Source of the DNA: Actinomycetota bacterium | GTDB taxonomy: Bacteria > Actinomycetota > Thermoleophilia > UBA2241 | Direction: 5' to 3' | Length of the DNA: 6,348 nucleotides | Assembly (NCBI GenBank): GCA_012719015.1 | Contig: JAAYBE010000078.1 | Span: 1-6,348 of the forward strand | Shown here: one piece after another, positions 1 through 5,098 of the stretch | How the letters are laid out: every line of letters begins with the position of its first letter | Numbering within the stretch: the first letter of the stretch is position 1 | Position numbers and translations under genes: made by a program | The notes under the pieces: model-generated | What the model saw: the letters and a program-made list of their open reading frames with translations, nothing else | The model's database searches: none | Told to the model about the DNA's origin: nothing

Positions 1-257
1 CTGAACGCCATCACGCGGGGGTCGGCCACCGCCATCGGCAGCTCGTCGAGCGGCGGCCCGATGCCGCCGGTCTCGAAGAAGATGTGCGCGTGCGGGGCGT
101 GGATGCGCTTGGCCACCGCGGCGGCCAGCATGGCCACGCCGGTCCCGGCGAAGAGCACGTCGCCGTCCTTGATGAAACGCCCGGCGGCGATCGCCATCAT
201 CTCGCGCGCGGAGCAGGCGGGGCAGGATGCGTCGGGCGCAAGGGTCGGGTCGACCAT
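1..257 (-). CDS. CoA-transferase subunit B, glutaconate CoA-transferase-like (partial, C-terminus beyond left edge)
   Basis: This is the N-terminal 85 residues of the beta subunit of a class I (family I) CoA-transferase, which moves CoA between acyl-CoA and a free carboxylic acid in the cytoplasm. The frame is open from an ATG at 257 to the window edge. A GGAGGTG ribosome binding site at 264-270 lies inside the end of the preceding subunit A gene, so the start is well supported and translation is probably coupled. Residues 19-50 resemble the family opening (an IAAGRFIKDGDVLFAGTG-type stretch). Glu62 in the context FFETGGIGPP aligns, from memory of Acidaminococcus GctB, with the glutamate that forms the covalent CoA-thioester intermediate. 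Retention of this Glu argues for a true transferase rather than an IpdAB-like ring hydrolase. Two Cys near the start (CPAC, residues 12-15) are not typical of the family as I know it. The acid substrate is unknown. Confidence 0.85.
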   Translation of the reverse strand, partial: MVDPTLAPDASCPACSAREMMAIAAGRFIKDGDVLFAGTGVAMLAAAVAKRIHAPHAHIFFETGGIGPPLDELPMAVADPRVMAF

Positions 258-262
258 CCTCG

Positions 263-1240
263 TCACCTCCGGTCCAGGCCCGGCGCGTAGCCGGCGACGG
301 TGTTGGCGCGGATGCGCGCGAGCTGCGCGCCGCCGACCTTGTCGAGGTACGCGTCCCAGCTGTCGATGCCGTAGACCCACTCGTCGAGGTAGGCGGCCCA
401 CTGCCCGTCGTCCTTGGCGACCGCCTTGTAGTGGTTGAGGTGCCCCGGGTCGTAGTCGTAGAAGTAGCGGCACGCGGTCGGGTGGGCGCCGTACGGCACC
501 GGCACGACGGCGTCGACCAAGAAGGGCGGCAGCGCGTTCTGGTCGGGGTCGAGCCGCAGGTAGTCCTCGGGGACGATCTCCTCACAGGTGACGATCACGG
601 CCGACGCCGCCTTGCACTGTTCCAGGTCGGCGAAGGTGAGGCCCTTGATGCGCACCGTGCCGTCGGTGCTCACCTGCTGGGCGTGGATCAGGGAGACGTC
701 CGGCGTGAGGGCCGGGAGGAGGGCGACGTCGTCGTCGGGGTGGCCGAAGGGATCGGCCATGACCTGGACCTTCTTCCGCGCCACCCGTTCGCCGTCCCGG
801 ATCCCGGGCGGGAAGCCCTCGAGCTCGAGGACGTCCGTCCCCAGTCCGGACTTGCTGGGGATGAACGGCGTGTTCAGCGCCCCGGCGAGGAAGCGCAGCG
901 TCATCTGGTTGTTGGTGTAGTCCTCGACGAGGACCTCGCCCCGCTCGACCGCCTTGCGGAAGCGGATGCAGGTGGGGGCGAAGCGCCCGTTGCCGCCGTA
1001 GGCGATCTCGATGCGGGAGACGCAGCCCGCGCCCACGAGCAGGTCGAGCGCCTGGCCGTTGGAGTGCGCCACGAGGTGCAGGTCGCGGACCCGGCGCCGC
1101 GCGATCTCGTAGACGAGCGCCATGGGGTTGCGGTTGATGGTGAACCCGCCCACGGCGATCTGCTGGCCGTCGCGGATGAAGCGTTCGGCGGCGTCGGCGA
1201 CGGTCATCAGCTTGCCGTCGAGGCCGTTCGGTTCGCCCAT
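263..1240 (-). CDS. CoA-transferase subunit A, glutaconate CoA-transferase-like
   Basis: This is the alpha subunit (325 aa) of the heterodimeric CoA-transferase whose beta subunit begins 5 bp downstream. The protein matches the glutaconate CoA-transferase alpha family over its whole length. Visible motifs are GGFTINRNP (31-39), an RFRKAVERGE stretch (93-102), IHAQQVSTDGTVRI (185-198), VTCEEIV (217-223) and a VPYGAHPTACRYFYDYD segment (248-264). The start at 1240 is chosen because GAGGAGGAGG lies at 1247-1256, six bases upstream. The open frame extends to 1486, but that extension is low-complexity and crosses the promoter region. The alpha subunit shapes the acyl/CoA pocket; the catalytic Glu is in the beta subunit. 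Close family members are annotated as glutaconate or 3-oxoacid CoA-transferase. The sequence does not decide between glutaconate and other short or dicarboxylic acids. Expression is probably controlled by the structured leader at 1257-1368. Confidence 0.92.
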   Translation of the reverse strand: MGEPNGLDGKLMTVADAAERFIRDGQQIAVGGFTINRNPMALVYEIARRRVRDLHLVAHSNGQALDLLVGAGCVSRIEIAYGGNGRFAPTCIRFRKAVERGEVLVEDYTNNQMTLRFLAGALNTPFIPSKSGLGTDVLELEGFPPGIRDGERVARKKVQVMADPFGHPDDDVALLPALTPDVSLIHAQQVSTDGTVRIKGLTFADLEQCKAASAVIVTCEEIVPEDYLRLDPDQNALPPFLVDAVVPVPYGAHPTACRYFYDYDPGHLNHYKAVAKDDGQWAAYLDEWVYGIDSWDAYLDKVGGAQLARIRANTVAGYAPGLDRR

Positions 1241-1256
1241 GCGCTGCCTCCTCCTC

Positions 1257-1368
1257 GGTCTCGGGGGGCCAGAGACGCGAAGACCCCCAGGGCGGACGTG
1301 CTCGTCTCCGCTGGGGGGCATGGCCGGGACGGGCGGGGGGCGGCTCCGCGCCGAGACCATGCGGCAGC
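1257..1368 (-). promoter_or_regulatory. Structured 5' leader of the CoA-transferase operon (leader 2)
   Basis: This is the predicted untranslated leader between the promoter at 1375-1402 and the ribosome binding site at 1247-1256. Read on the minus strand it contains a hairpin with arms CCCCCAG (1317-1311) and CTGGGGG (1290-1284). It also contains a local hairpin GTCTC (1276-1272) / GAGAC (1262-1258) with a 9-nt loop. An 8-bp perfect long-range helix, GGTCTCGG (1358-1351) with CCGAGACC (1264-1257), is also possible. The last two share a 3' arm and are mutually exclusive, and that arm directly abuts the Shine-Dalgarno. The layout and parts of the sequence match the leader at 1993-2106. The structures are inferred by eye; no known riboswitch family is recognised. 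Confidence 0.5.
1284..1317 (-). terminator. Terminator-like or attenuator hairpin in leader 2
   Basis: A 7-bp perfect stem CCCCCAG/CTGGGGG encloses a 20-nt loop that can itself form CGGA/TCCG pairs. It is followed on the minus strand by TCTTCGCGTCT, a weak pyrimidine tail of the kind seen in high-GC terminators. It lies between promoter and gene, so if it terminates it would be an attenuator rather than an operon end. It is the counterpart of the hairpin at 2048-2081. Confidence 0.4.
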
Positions 1369-1374
1369 AGGGCC

Positions 1375-1402
1375 ATGATACACGCCGCCCCTGCCCGTGC
1401 AA
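1375..1402 (-). promoter_or_regulatory. Promoter of the CoA-transferase operon
   Basis: Minus-strand TTGCAC (1402-1397), a 16-bp spacer and TATCAT (1380-1375) form a sigma-70-like promoter with a predicted start near 1368. The -10 sits in the string GTGTATCATG. The promoter of the dehydrogenase operon at 1959-1986 has the same 16-bp spacer and GTGTATGATG, so the two promoters look like copies. The assignment rests on consensus matching only. Confidence 0.55.
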
Positions 1403-1408
1403 ACGACG

Positions 1409-1424
1409 GACCGCTGACCGCTGA
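1409..1424. repeat. Tandem 7-bp repeat in divergent promoter region
   Basis: GACCGCT occurs twice head to tail (1409-1415, 1416-1422), followed by GA, the start of a third copy. It lies just upstream of the -35 of the minus-strand promoter and next to the extended -10 of the DUF3870 gene, where a regulator could act on both. Two 7-bp copies can arise by chance in GC-rich DNA. Confidence 0.35.
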
Positions 1425-1430
1425 TAGAAT
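1422..1430 (+). promoter_or_regulatory. Extended -10 promoter of the DUF3870 gene
   Basis: TGATAGAAT fits the extended -10 form TGnTATAAT with one mismatch in the hexamer (TAGAAT, 1425-1430). No clear -35 is seen at 1402-1407, which extended -10 promoters can tolerate. Transcription would begin near 1436-1438, almost on top of the ATG at 1440, so the mRNA would be leaderless or nearly so. This agrees with the absence of a Shine-Dalgarno upstream of either candidate ATG. Confidence 0.45.
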
Positions 1431-1433
1431 GAG

Positions 1434-1856
1434 ATGGAGATGGCTACCGGAGAGGGCAAGACGGGCGAGGCGGAGGCGCAGGTCACGACCTTCCTGTTCT
1501 CCGGGTACGCCCGGCTGCCGCAGGACGTCTCGCACCAGGCGATCTACAAACGCGTCGGCATCGTGCTCGAGGTCGACGAGACCGGCGTGATCGTCGGCTG
1601 CACGTCCTCGCTGATCATGGACGTGGCGCGCGACTTCTTCGCCCGCCTCCTCCTCGGGCGCAACGTCCTCGGCGAGCGCCGTGAGCTCGAGGCGCTGGTG
1701 CGCTACCGCTACCGCGGCCACTCGCAGGCCGCGCTCATCTCGGCCCTGCACAAGGTCTTCGAGGCCGTCGACCAGTCGCCCCTGGTGCTGGGGGACGCGG
1801 CCTACCCCCTGCCGAGCGCCAAGCACCCGGACGTCGGCACCGAGACGTACGGCTGA
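1434..1856 (+). CDS. DUF3870 family protein
   Basis: This is a small soluble protein of 140 aa (138 aa if translation starts at the ATG at 1440). It belongs to the uncharacterised DUF3870 family, recognised by FSGYARLP (22-29), a GCTSSLIMDVARDFF stretch (55-69) and RYRGHSQAALISAL (91-104). No signal peptide or membrane segment is visible. The first 16 residues and the tail after residue 118 lie outside the conserved core. No biochemical function is known to me. Family members occur next to acyl-CoA dehydrogenase and CoA-transferase genes, and here it sits between the two, suggesting a supporting or regulatory role in the same acyl-CoA pathway. Neither start has a good ribosome binding site; the extended -10 at 1422-1430 favours the ATG at 1440. 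It is transcribed divergently from the CoA-transferase genes. Confidence 0.8.
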   Translation: MEMATGEGKTGEAEAQVTTFLFSGYARLPQDVSHQAIYKRVGIVLEVDETGVIVGCTSSLIMDVARDFFARLLLGRNVLGERRELEALVRYRYRGHSQAALISALHKVFEAVDQSPLVLGDAAYPLPSAKHPDVGTETYG

Positions 1857-1858
1857 CG

Positions 1859-1886
1859 CGCGCGGCGGGCTCCGGCCGCCCGCGCG
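1859..1886 (+). terminator. GC-rich hairpin after the DUF3870 gene
   Basis: Starting 2 bp after the stop codon, bases 1859-1868 pair with 1876-1886 to give a 10-bp, all-GC stem with one bulged C (1879) and a 7-nt loop. No T-run follows. It may be a terminator of the U-less kind seen in GC-rich genomes, or an mRNA 3'-end stabiliser. Bases 1887-1930 after it show nothing recognisable. Confidence 0.45.
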
Positions 1887-1931
1887 AGCCGCTCCGCGTC
1901 GTCCCGCGCGTCGCGTCGCCGGCCGTGCCTT

Positions 1932-1948
1932 GTTCCACAATGGCGAAC
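1932..1948. promoter_or_regulatory. Palindromic operator candidate, GTTC..CA.TG..GAAC
   Basis: The 17-bp element GTTCCACAATGGCGAAC is symmetric at 12 of its 16 off-centre positions (GTTCnnCAnTGnnGAAC). It is centred about 53 bp upstream of the predicted transcription start and ends 10 bp before the -35 of the dehydrogenase/fix operon. Its form resembles IclR-family operators as I recall them (TTCCnCAnTGnGGAA-like). The position would suit an activator. No regulator gene is in the window. Confidence 0.45.
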
Positions 1949-1958
1949 CGGCGTCCGC

Positions 1959-1986
1959 TTGCGTCGGCCCGGACGCCGTGTATGAT
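1959..1986 (+). promoter_or_regulatory. Promoter of the acyl-CoA dehydrogenase/fix operon
   Basis: TTGCGT (1959-1964), a 16-bp spacer and TATGAT (1981-1986, five of six consensus bases) predict a start near 1993. It shares spacer length and the GTGTATSATG string with the promoter at 1375-1402 on the other strand. Confidence 0.6.
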
Positions 1987-1992
1987 GACGAC

Positions 1993-2106
1993 GCTGCACA
2001 CAGAGCCGCAGACGGGCGCCGTCTCCGCCCGCTGACCCAGGCACTGGACCCCCAGCGACCGCGTAGGCGTGCCCTGGGGGTTTCGTCGTTTCCGGGGACG
2101 AGTTCC
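1993..2106 (+). promoter_or_regulatory. Structured 5' leader of the dehydrogenase/fix operon (leader 1)
   Basis: This untranslated region of about 128 nt (to the ATG) contains several competing structures. One is AGACGG/CCGTCT (2010-2015 with 2019-2024). A terminator-like hairpin lies at 2048-2081. CCCAGGCAC (2036-2044) can pair with GTGCC-CTGGG (2069-2078), which would disrupt that hairpin. A local hairpin TCGTC (2083-2087) / GACGA (2097-2101) has a 9-nt loop. A long-range helix CGTCTCCG (2020-2027) with CGGGGACG (2093-2100) has one G-U pair. The ribosome binding site AGAGGAGGAG is at 2107-2116. The arrangement parallels leader 2. No named riboswitch, T-box or protein-binding leader is recognised. 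Confidence 0.5.
2048..2081 (+). terminator. Terminator-like or attenuator hairpin in leader 1
   Basis: ACCCCCAG (2048-2055) pairs perfectly with CTGGGGGT (2074-2081), with two further G-U pairs possible at the base. The 18-nt loop can form CGC/GCG. TTTCGTCGTTT follows as a broken U-tract. It lies between promoter and first gene, so it is best read as an attenuator. It cannot be the terminator of the DUF3870 gene alone unless it also affects the downstream operon. Confidence 0.5.
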
Positions 2107-2120
2107 AGAGGAGGAGCTGC

Positions 2121-3353
2121 ATGGACTTCCGCTACACGACCGAGCAGGAGATGTACCGTCAGGCCATCCGCGAGTGGCTGACCAAGAACCTCGAGCCGCG
2201 CGCCCGGGCGATCGACGAGGCTGAGGCCGGCATCCCGACCGACATCACTGAGGGCATGGCGGAGCTGGGCATGTTCGGCGTCACCATCCCGGAGGAGTAC
2301 GGCGGCATGCCGCTGCCCGACGAGGAGCGCCTGATCTACGCCATGATCACGGTGCACGAGATCGCGCGCGCCGACCTCTCGATGAGCACGCCCGTCTACA
2401 CGTTGCTCACGATCGGCTGGTCGTACATCGTCAACCGGTACGGCACCGAGGAGCTCAAGCAGGAACTGCTCCCCGCCGTGGCCGCCGGCAAGGCCTTCGC
2501 CGGCATCAACACGACCGAGCCCGGCGGCGGCTCCGACCTCGCCGCGATCACGACCATCGCGCCGTGGAGCGAGGAGAAGCAGGCCTACATCATGAACGGC
2601 GAGAAGGCCTACGTCTCCGGACCCAAGGAGTGCGAGAAGTGGGGTCCGCCGAGCGGGCACTGCACGCTGGTCAAGACGGACCCCGAGCAGAGCTACAAGG
2701 GTTTCACCTTCATCTGGGTCCCCGCCCACCTGCCCGGCATCAGCTACACGACCTACAAGGACATGGGTCGCATGGGCCTGAGCACCGGGGGCTGGATCTA
2801 CAAGGACGTCGAGCTGCCCAAGAAGTACGTCCTCGGCGAGGAGGGCAAGGGCTTCTACGTCAACATGGACGGGTTCAACGCCGCCCGCGTCCTGGTCGCG
2901 GCGGCCTGCCTCGGCGGCGCCGAGAAGGGCCTCGAGATCAGCGCCGAGTACACCGCCCAGCGCAAGACCTTCGGCAAGCCGCTCGGTAAGTGGGAGGGCA
3001 TCTCGTTCGAGATGGTCGACGACTGGATGCAGCTCGACATGCTCAAGCTGAATCTGCTGCGCGGCGCCTGGATGATCGGCCAGGAGCACACCAACCCGGG
3101 CCAGTTCGGCCGCAAGGAGATCAACAAGGTCATCTCGACCTGCAAGTGCCTGGCGCCCACGCTCTGCCACGACATCGCCCGCCACGGGATGATCTACCAC
3201 GGCGCCTTCGGCTACACCAAGGACACCCCGCTCGAGATGCTGCTGCGCGGCGTGATGAGCTACGAGGTCGGCGCCGAGGGCGGCCTCATGATCATGCGCG
3301 GCATCATCGCCCGCGACGAGTGGGGCGAGACCCACAACCCGTTCAAGGATTGA
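2121..3353 (+). CDS. Acyl-CoA dehydrogenase family flavoprotein
   Basis: This cytoplasmic FAD enzyme (410 aa) oxidises an acyl-CoA to the 2-enoyl-CoA, or runs in reverse as an enoyl-CoA reductase, passing electrons to an electron-transfer flavoprotein. The length and three-domain layout are normal: helical N-domain (about 1-125), beta domain with TEPGGGSD (132-139, FAD/substrate contact), and helical C-domain with the RKTFGKPL box (281-288). The catalytic base is probably Glu386 in GAEGGLMIMRGIIAR; counting back from IIAR places it exactly where the usual YEGT glutamate lies. The flanking residues differ from the common IYEGT, and residues 168-180 (PKECEKWGPPSGH) replace the usual short WITN-type loop, so the substrate may not be a plain fatty acyl-CoA. 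The start is set by the GAGGAGGAG site at 2108-2116. It is the first gene of the fix operon, so FixAB is its likely redox partner. Confidence 0.92.
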   Translation: MDFRYTTEQEMYRQAIREWLTKNLEPRARAIDEAEAGIPTDITEGMAELGMFGVTIPEEYGGMPLPDEERLIYAMITVHEIARADLSMSTPVYTLLTIGWSYIVNRYGTEELKQELLPAVAAGKAFAGINTTEPGGGSDLAAITTIAPWSEEKQAYIMNGEKAYVSGPKECEKWGPPSGHCTLVKTDPEQSYKGFTFIWVPAHLPGISYTTYKDMGRMGLSTGGWIYKDVELPKKYVLGEEGKGFYVNMDGFNAARVLVAAACLGGAEKGLEISAEYTAQRKTFGKPLGKWEGISFEMVDDWMQLDMLKLNLLRGAWMIGQEHTNPGQFGRKEINKVISTCKCLAPTLCHDIARHGMIYHGAFGYTKDTPLEMLLRGVMSYEVGAEGGLMIMRGIIARDEWGETHNPFKD

Positions 3354-3372
3354 TCGCCGCAGGCGGATCGAC

Positions 3373-3399
3373 GTCGGGTGCCGCGAAGCGGCGCCCGAC
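3373..3399 (+). other. Intercistronic hairpin between dehydrogenase and fixC
   Basis: A 12-bp stem (3373-3384 with 3388-3399, one G-U pair) has a GAA loop. No T-run follows, and fixC has its own strong ribosome binding site 30 bp on. It is therefore more likely an mRNA processing or stability element, or a partial terminator, than an operon end. Confidence 0.6.
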
Positions 3400-3443
3400 A
3401 CTGACGGACTGAAGCGGACGAAGGCCGGCAAGGAGGTCGCCAC

Positions 3444-4733
3444 ATGGAAAGAGTCGAGTGCATCGTCGTCGGCGGCGGCCTCGCCGGCCTCTCCGCGGCC
3501 TACGGCCTGGCCGAGGCCGGCGTGGAGGTCATGGTCCTCGAGCGCGGCGACTACAGCGGCGCCAAGAACGTCACCGGCGGGCGCCTCTACCTGAAGCCCA
3601 TCCGCGACATCTACCCGGAGCTGTGGGACGAGGCGCCCTTCGAGCGGCCGGTGGCGCGCGAGCTGGTCACCATGATGGCGGAGGGCGCCCACACCACCGT
3701 CGAGATCGCCTCCGACCGCTTCACCGCGGGCGCGCCGCAGAGCTACACCGTGCTGCGCGCCAGGCTCGACCAGTGGCTGGCGGAGAAGGTCATGGAGAAG
3801 GGCGCCATGGTGGTGCCCAACATGAAGGTCGACGAGCTGCTGCGCGAGGACGGGCGCGTGATCGGCATCCGCGCCGGCGAGGACGAGATCGGCGCCGACG
3901 TGGTCGTGGTGGCCGAGGGAGTGCTGCGTCTGCTCAGCAGCGCGGCCGGCCTGGCGACCCAGCCCAAAGCACGGCATCACGCCCTGGGCTACAAGGAGGT
4001 CATCGAGCTCCCGCCCGGAGTGATCGAGGACCGCTGGCATCTCAATCCCGGCGAGGGCGCCGCCCAGCTCTTCATGGGCGAGTGCACCAAGGGCATGATG
4101 GGCGGCGCCTTCCTCTACACCAACAGGGAGAGCATCTCGCTCGGCATCGTGGTCGGGATGGAGGACATGCGCCGCCGGCGCGACGGCACGGAGAGCTGGC
4201 AGCTCCTCGACGAGTTCAAGGAGCTGCCCCAGATCCGGCCGCTGGTCGCCGGCGGCACGGTGGCCGAGTACTCGGCGCACGCGATCCCCGAGGGCGGCAT
4301 CAGCCAGGTGCCGCGCCTGGCCGGCGACGGCTACTTGGTCGCCGGCGACGCCGCGGGGTTCTGTCTCAACGCGCTGGTCACCGTGCGCGGCATGGACTTC
4401 GCCGTCGCCGCCGGCCATCTGGCCGCCGAGGCGATCAAGCGCGCCAAGGCGGCGGGCGACTTCTCCGCCGCCGGGCTCGCCTCCTACGAGGGGTCGCTGC
4501 GCTCGAGCTTCGTGCTCCGCGACCTCGAGACGGCGCGCACCATCCCGTCCTTCATGGAGAACCCGCGCCTCTTCACCCACTACCCGCGCGCGGTGGCGCG
4601 GCTCCTCGAGAGCGTCTACACCGTGGACGAGCGTCCGCAGGACGGCCTCGTCAAGAAGGCCTGGAAGAGCGTGCGGCGCGACTTCCTGAACGTGGCCACC
4701 GTCAAGGACGCCTGGTCGGCGCGCAGGATCTGA
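3444..4733 (+). CDS. fixC: FixC, FAD-dependent ETF-quinone oxidoreductase-type flavoprotein
   Basis: FixC (429 aa) is the FAD subunit of the FixABCX complex. It is homologous to the flavin part of ETF:ubiquinone oxidoreductase and passes electrons between FixAB and quinone at the membrane surface. The N-terminal dinucleotide-binding motif is GGGLAGL (10-16), followed by LERG at 32-35 for the ribose contact. A GAKNVTGGRLY stretch (39-49) and the second FAD motif AGDAAGFCLNAL (300-311) are typical of FixC. The length is normal. No transmembrane helix is evident; association is probably peripheral. AAGGAGGT (3430-3437) six bases before the ATG fixes the start. The fixX ribosome binding site overlaps the stop codon, so FixC and FixX are probably made in a fixed ratio. 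Confidence 0.95.
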   Translation: MERVECIVVGGGLAGLSAAYGLAEAGVEVMVLERGDYSGAKNVTGGRLYLKPIRDIYPELWDEAPFERPVARELVTMMAEGAHTTVEIASDRFTAGAPQSYTVLRARLDQWLAEKVMEKGAMVVPNMKVDELLREDGRVIGIRAGEDEIGADVVVVAEGVLRLLSSAAGLATQPKARHHALGYKEVIELPPGVIEDRWHLNPGEGAAQLFMGECTKGMMGGAFLYTNRESISLGIVVGMEDMRRRRDGTESWQLLDEFKELPQIRPLVAGGTVAEYSAHAIPEGGISQVPRLAGDGYLVAGDAAGFCLNALVTVRGMDFAVAAGHLAAEAIKRAKAAGDFSAAGLASYEGSLRSSFVLRDLETARTIPSFMENPRLFTHYPRAVARLLESVYTVDERPQDGLVKKAWKSVRRDFLNVATVKDAWSARRI

Positions 4734-4745
4734 GGAGGGGGAGCG

Positions 4746-5027
4746 ATGCCCATGAAGATCGACGCCAAGCTCGGCCTCGACGTCTTCAAGCTCGACAAGG
4801 AGCCGCACATCGTCATCGACACCGAGGTGTGCAACACGGTCTGCACCGACGACGCCTGTTTGTACGTGTGCCCCGCCGACCTCTACGAGCGCGACGACCA
4901 GGGCCGCATGACCGTGAACTGGGAGGGCTGCCTGGAGTGCGGCACGTGCCTGATCTGCTGCGACCCGCGCGCCCTTTCCTGGAAGTATCCCGGAGGGCCC
5001 TACGGGGTCCAGTACCGGATGAGCTAG
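4746..5027 (+). CDS. fixX: FixX, ferredoxin-like iron-sulfur protein
   Basis: FixX (93 aa) is the iron-sulfur partner of FixC, equivalent to the C-terminal ferredoxin domain of ETF-quinone oxidoreductase. Cys62, Cys65 and Cys68 (CLECGTC) with Cys42 (CPADLY) match the four ligands of the single cluster in that enzyme. Further cysteines at 29, 33 and 38, with Cys72, complete a bacterial-ferredoxin-like pattern (C-x3-C-x4-C-x3-CP ... CxxCxxCxxxCDP), so two [4Fe-4S] clusters are possible; Cys71 is extra. Escherichia coli FixX, as I recall it, lacks the 29/33/38 set. The start at 4746 has GAGGAGGGG (4732-4740) upstream; an in-frame ATG at 4752 is a less well spaced alternative. The gene begins 12 bp after fixC. 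Confidence 0.93.
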   Translation: MPMKIDAKLGLDVFKLDKEPHIVIDTEVCNTVCTDDACLYVCPADLYERDDQGRMTVNWEGCLECGTCLICCDPRALSWKYPGGPYGVQYRMS

Positions 5028-5030
5028 AGC

Positions 5031-5061
5031 GGGCCCCGGCCCGGAGAGGGCCGGAGGACCC
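5031..5061 (+). other. Intercistronic hairpin between fixX and fixA
   Basis: CCGGCCC (5036-5042) pairs with GGGCCGG (5048-5054) around a GGAGA loop. The stem can extend to 12 bp (5031-5061) with two bulged A residues. There is no T-run. It starts 3 bp after the fixX stop and lies upstream of a weaker fixA start, so it may set the FixAB to FixCX ratio or protect the upstream mRNA. Confidence 0.55.
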
Positions 5062-5098
5062 GTGACGACCGACGACCCGCGACGAGAGAGGTGAGCCT

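Noticed and set aside
227..1378. Plus-strand open frame across the CoA-transferase genes
   Set aside because: The minus-strand frame has whole-length family similarity and a strong ribosome binding site; this frame has neither.
1982..2035. Possible 17-codon leader peptide (ATG ATG ... TGA) just before the attenuator hairpin
   Set aside because: Its ATG lies inside the -10 box, so it would not be in the transcript from that promoter. It has no ribosome binding site and no run of a regulatory amino acid.
1993..2106. Known riboswitch or T-box for the leader
   Set aside because: I looked for signature motifs of T-box, cobalamin, SAM, TPP, glycine, ZTP and c-di-GMP elements and found none convincingly.
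582..4808. Very long open frame on the minus strand (1408 codons) antisense to the dehydrogenase and fixC
   Set aside because: It is low-complexity, rich in Arg, Ala, Gly, His and Asp, matches no family, and overlaps well-recognised genes. It is a shadow of GC-rich third positions.
3458..5065. Long plus-strand open frame overlapping fixC and fixX in another frame
   Set aside because: Its product is Arg/Gly/Ala-rich with no domain; the overlapped frame gives clear FixC and FixX.
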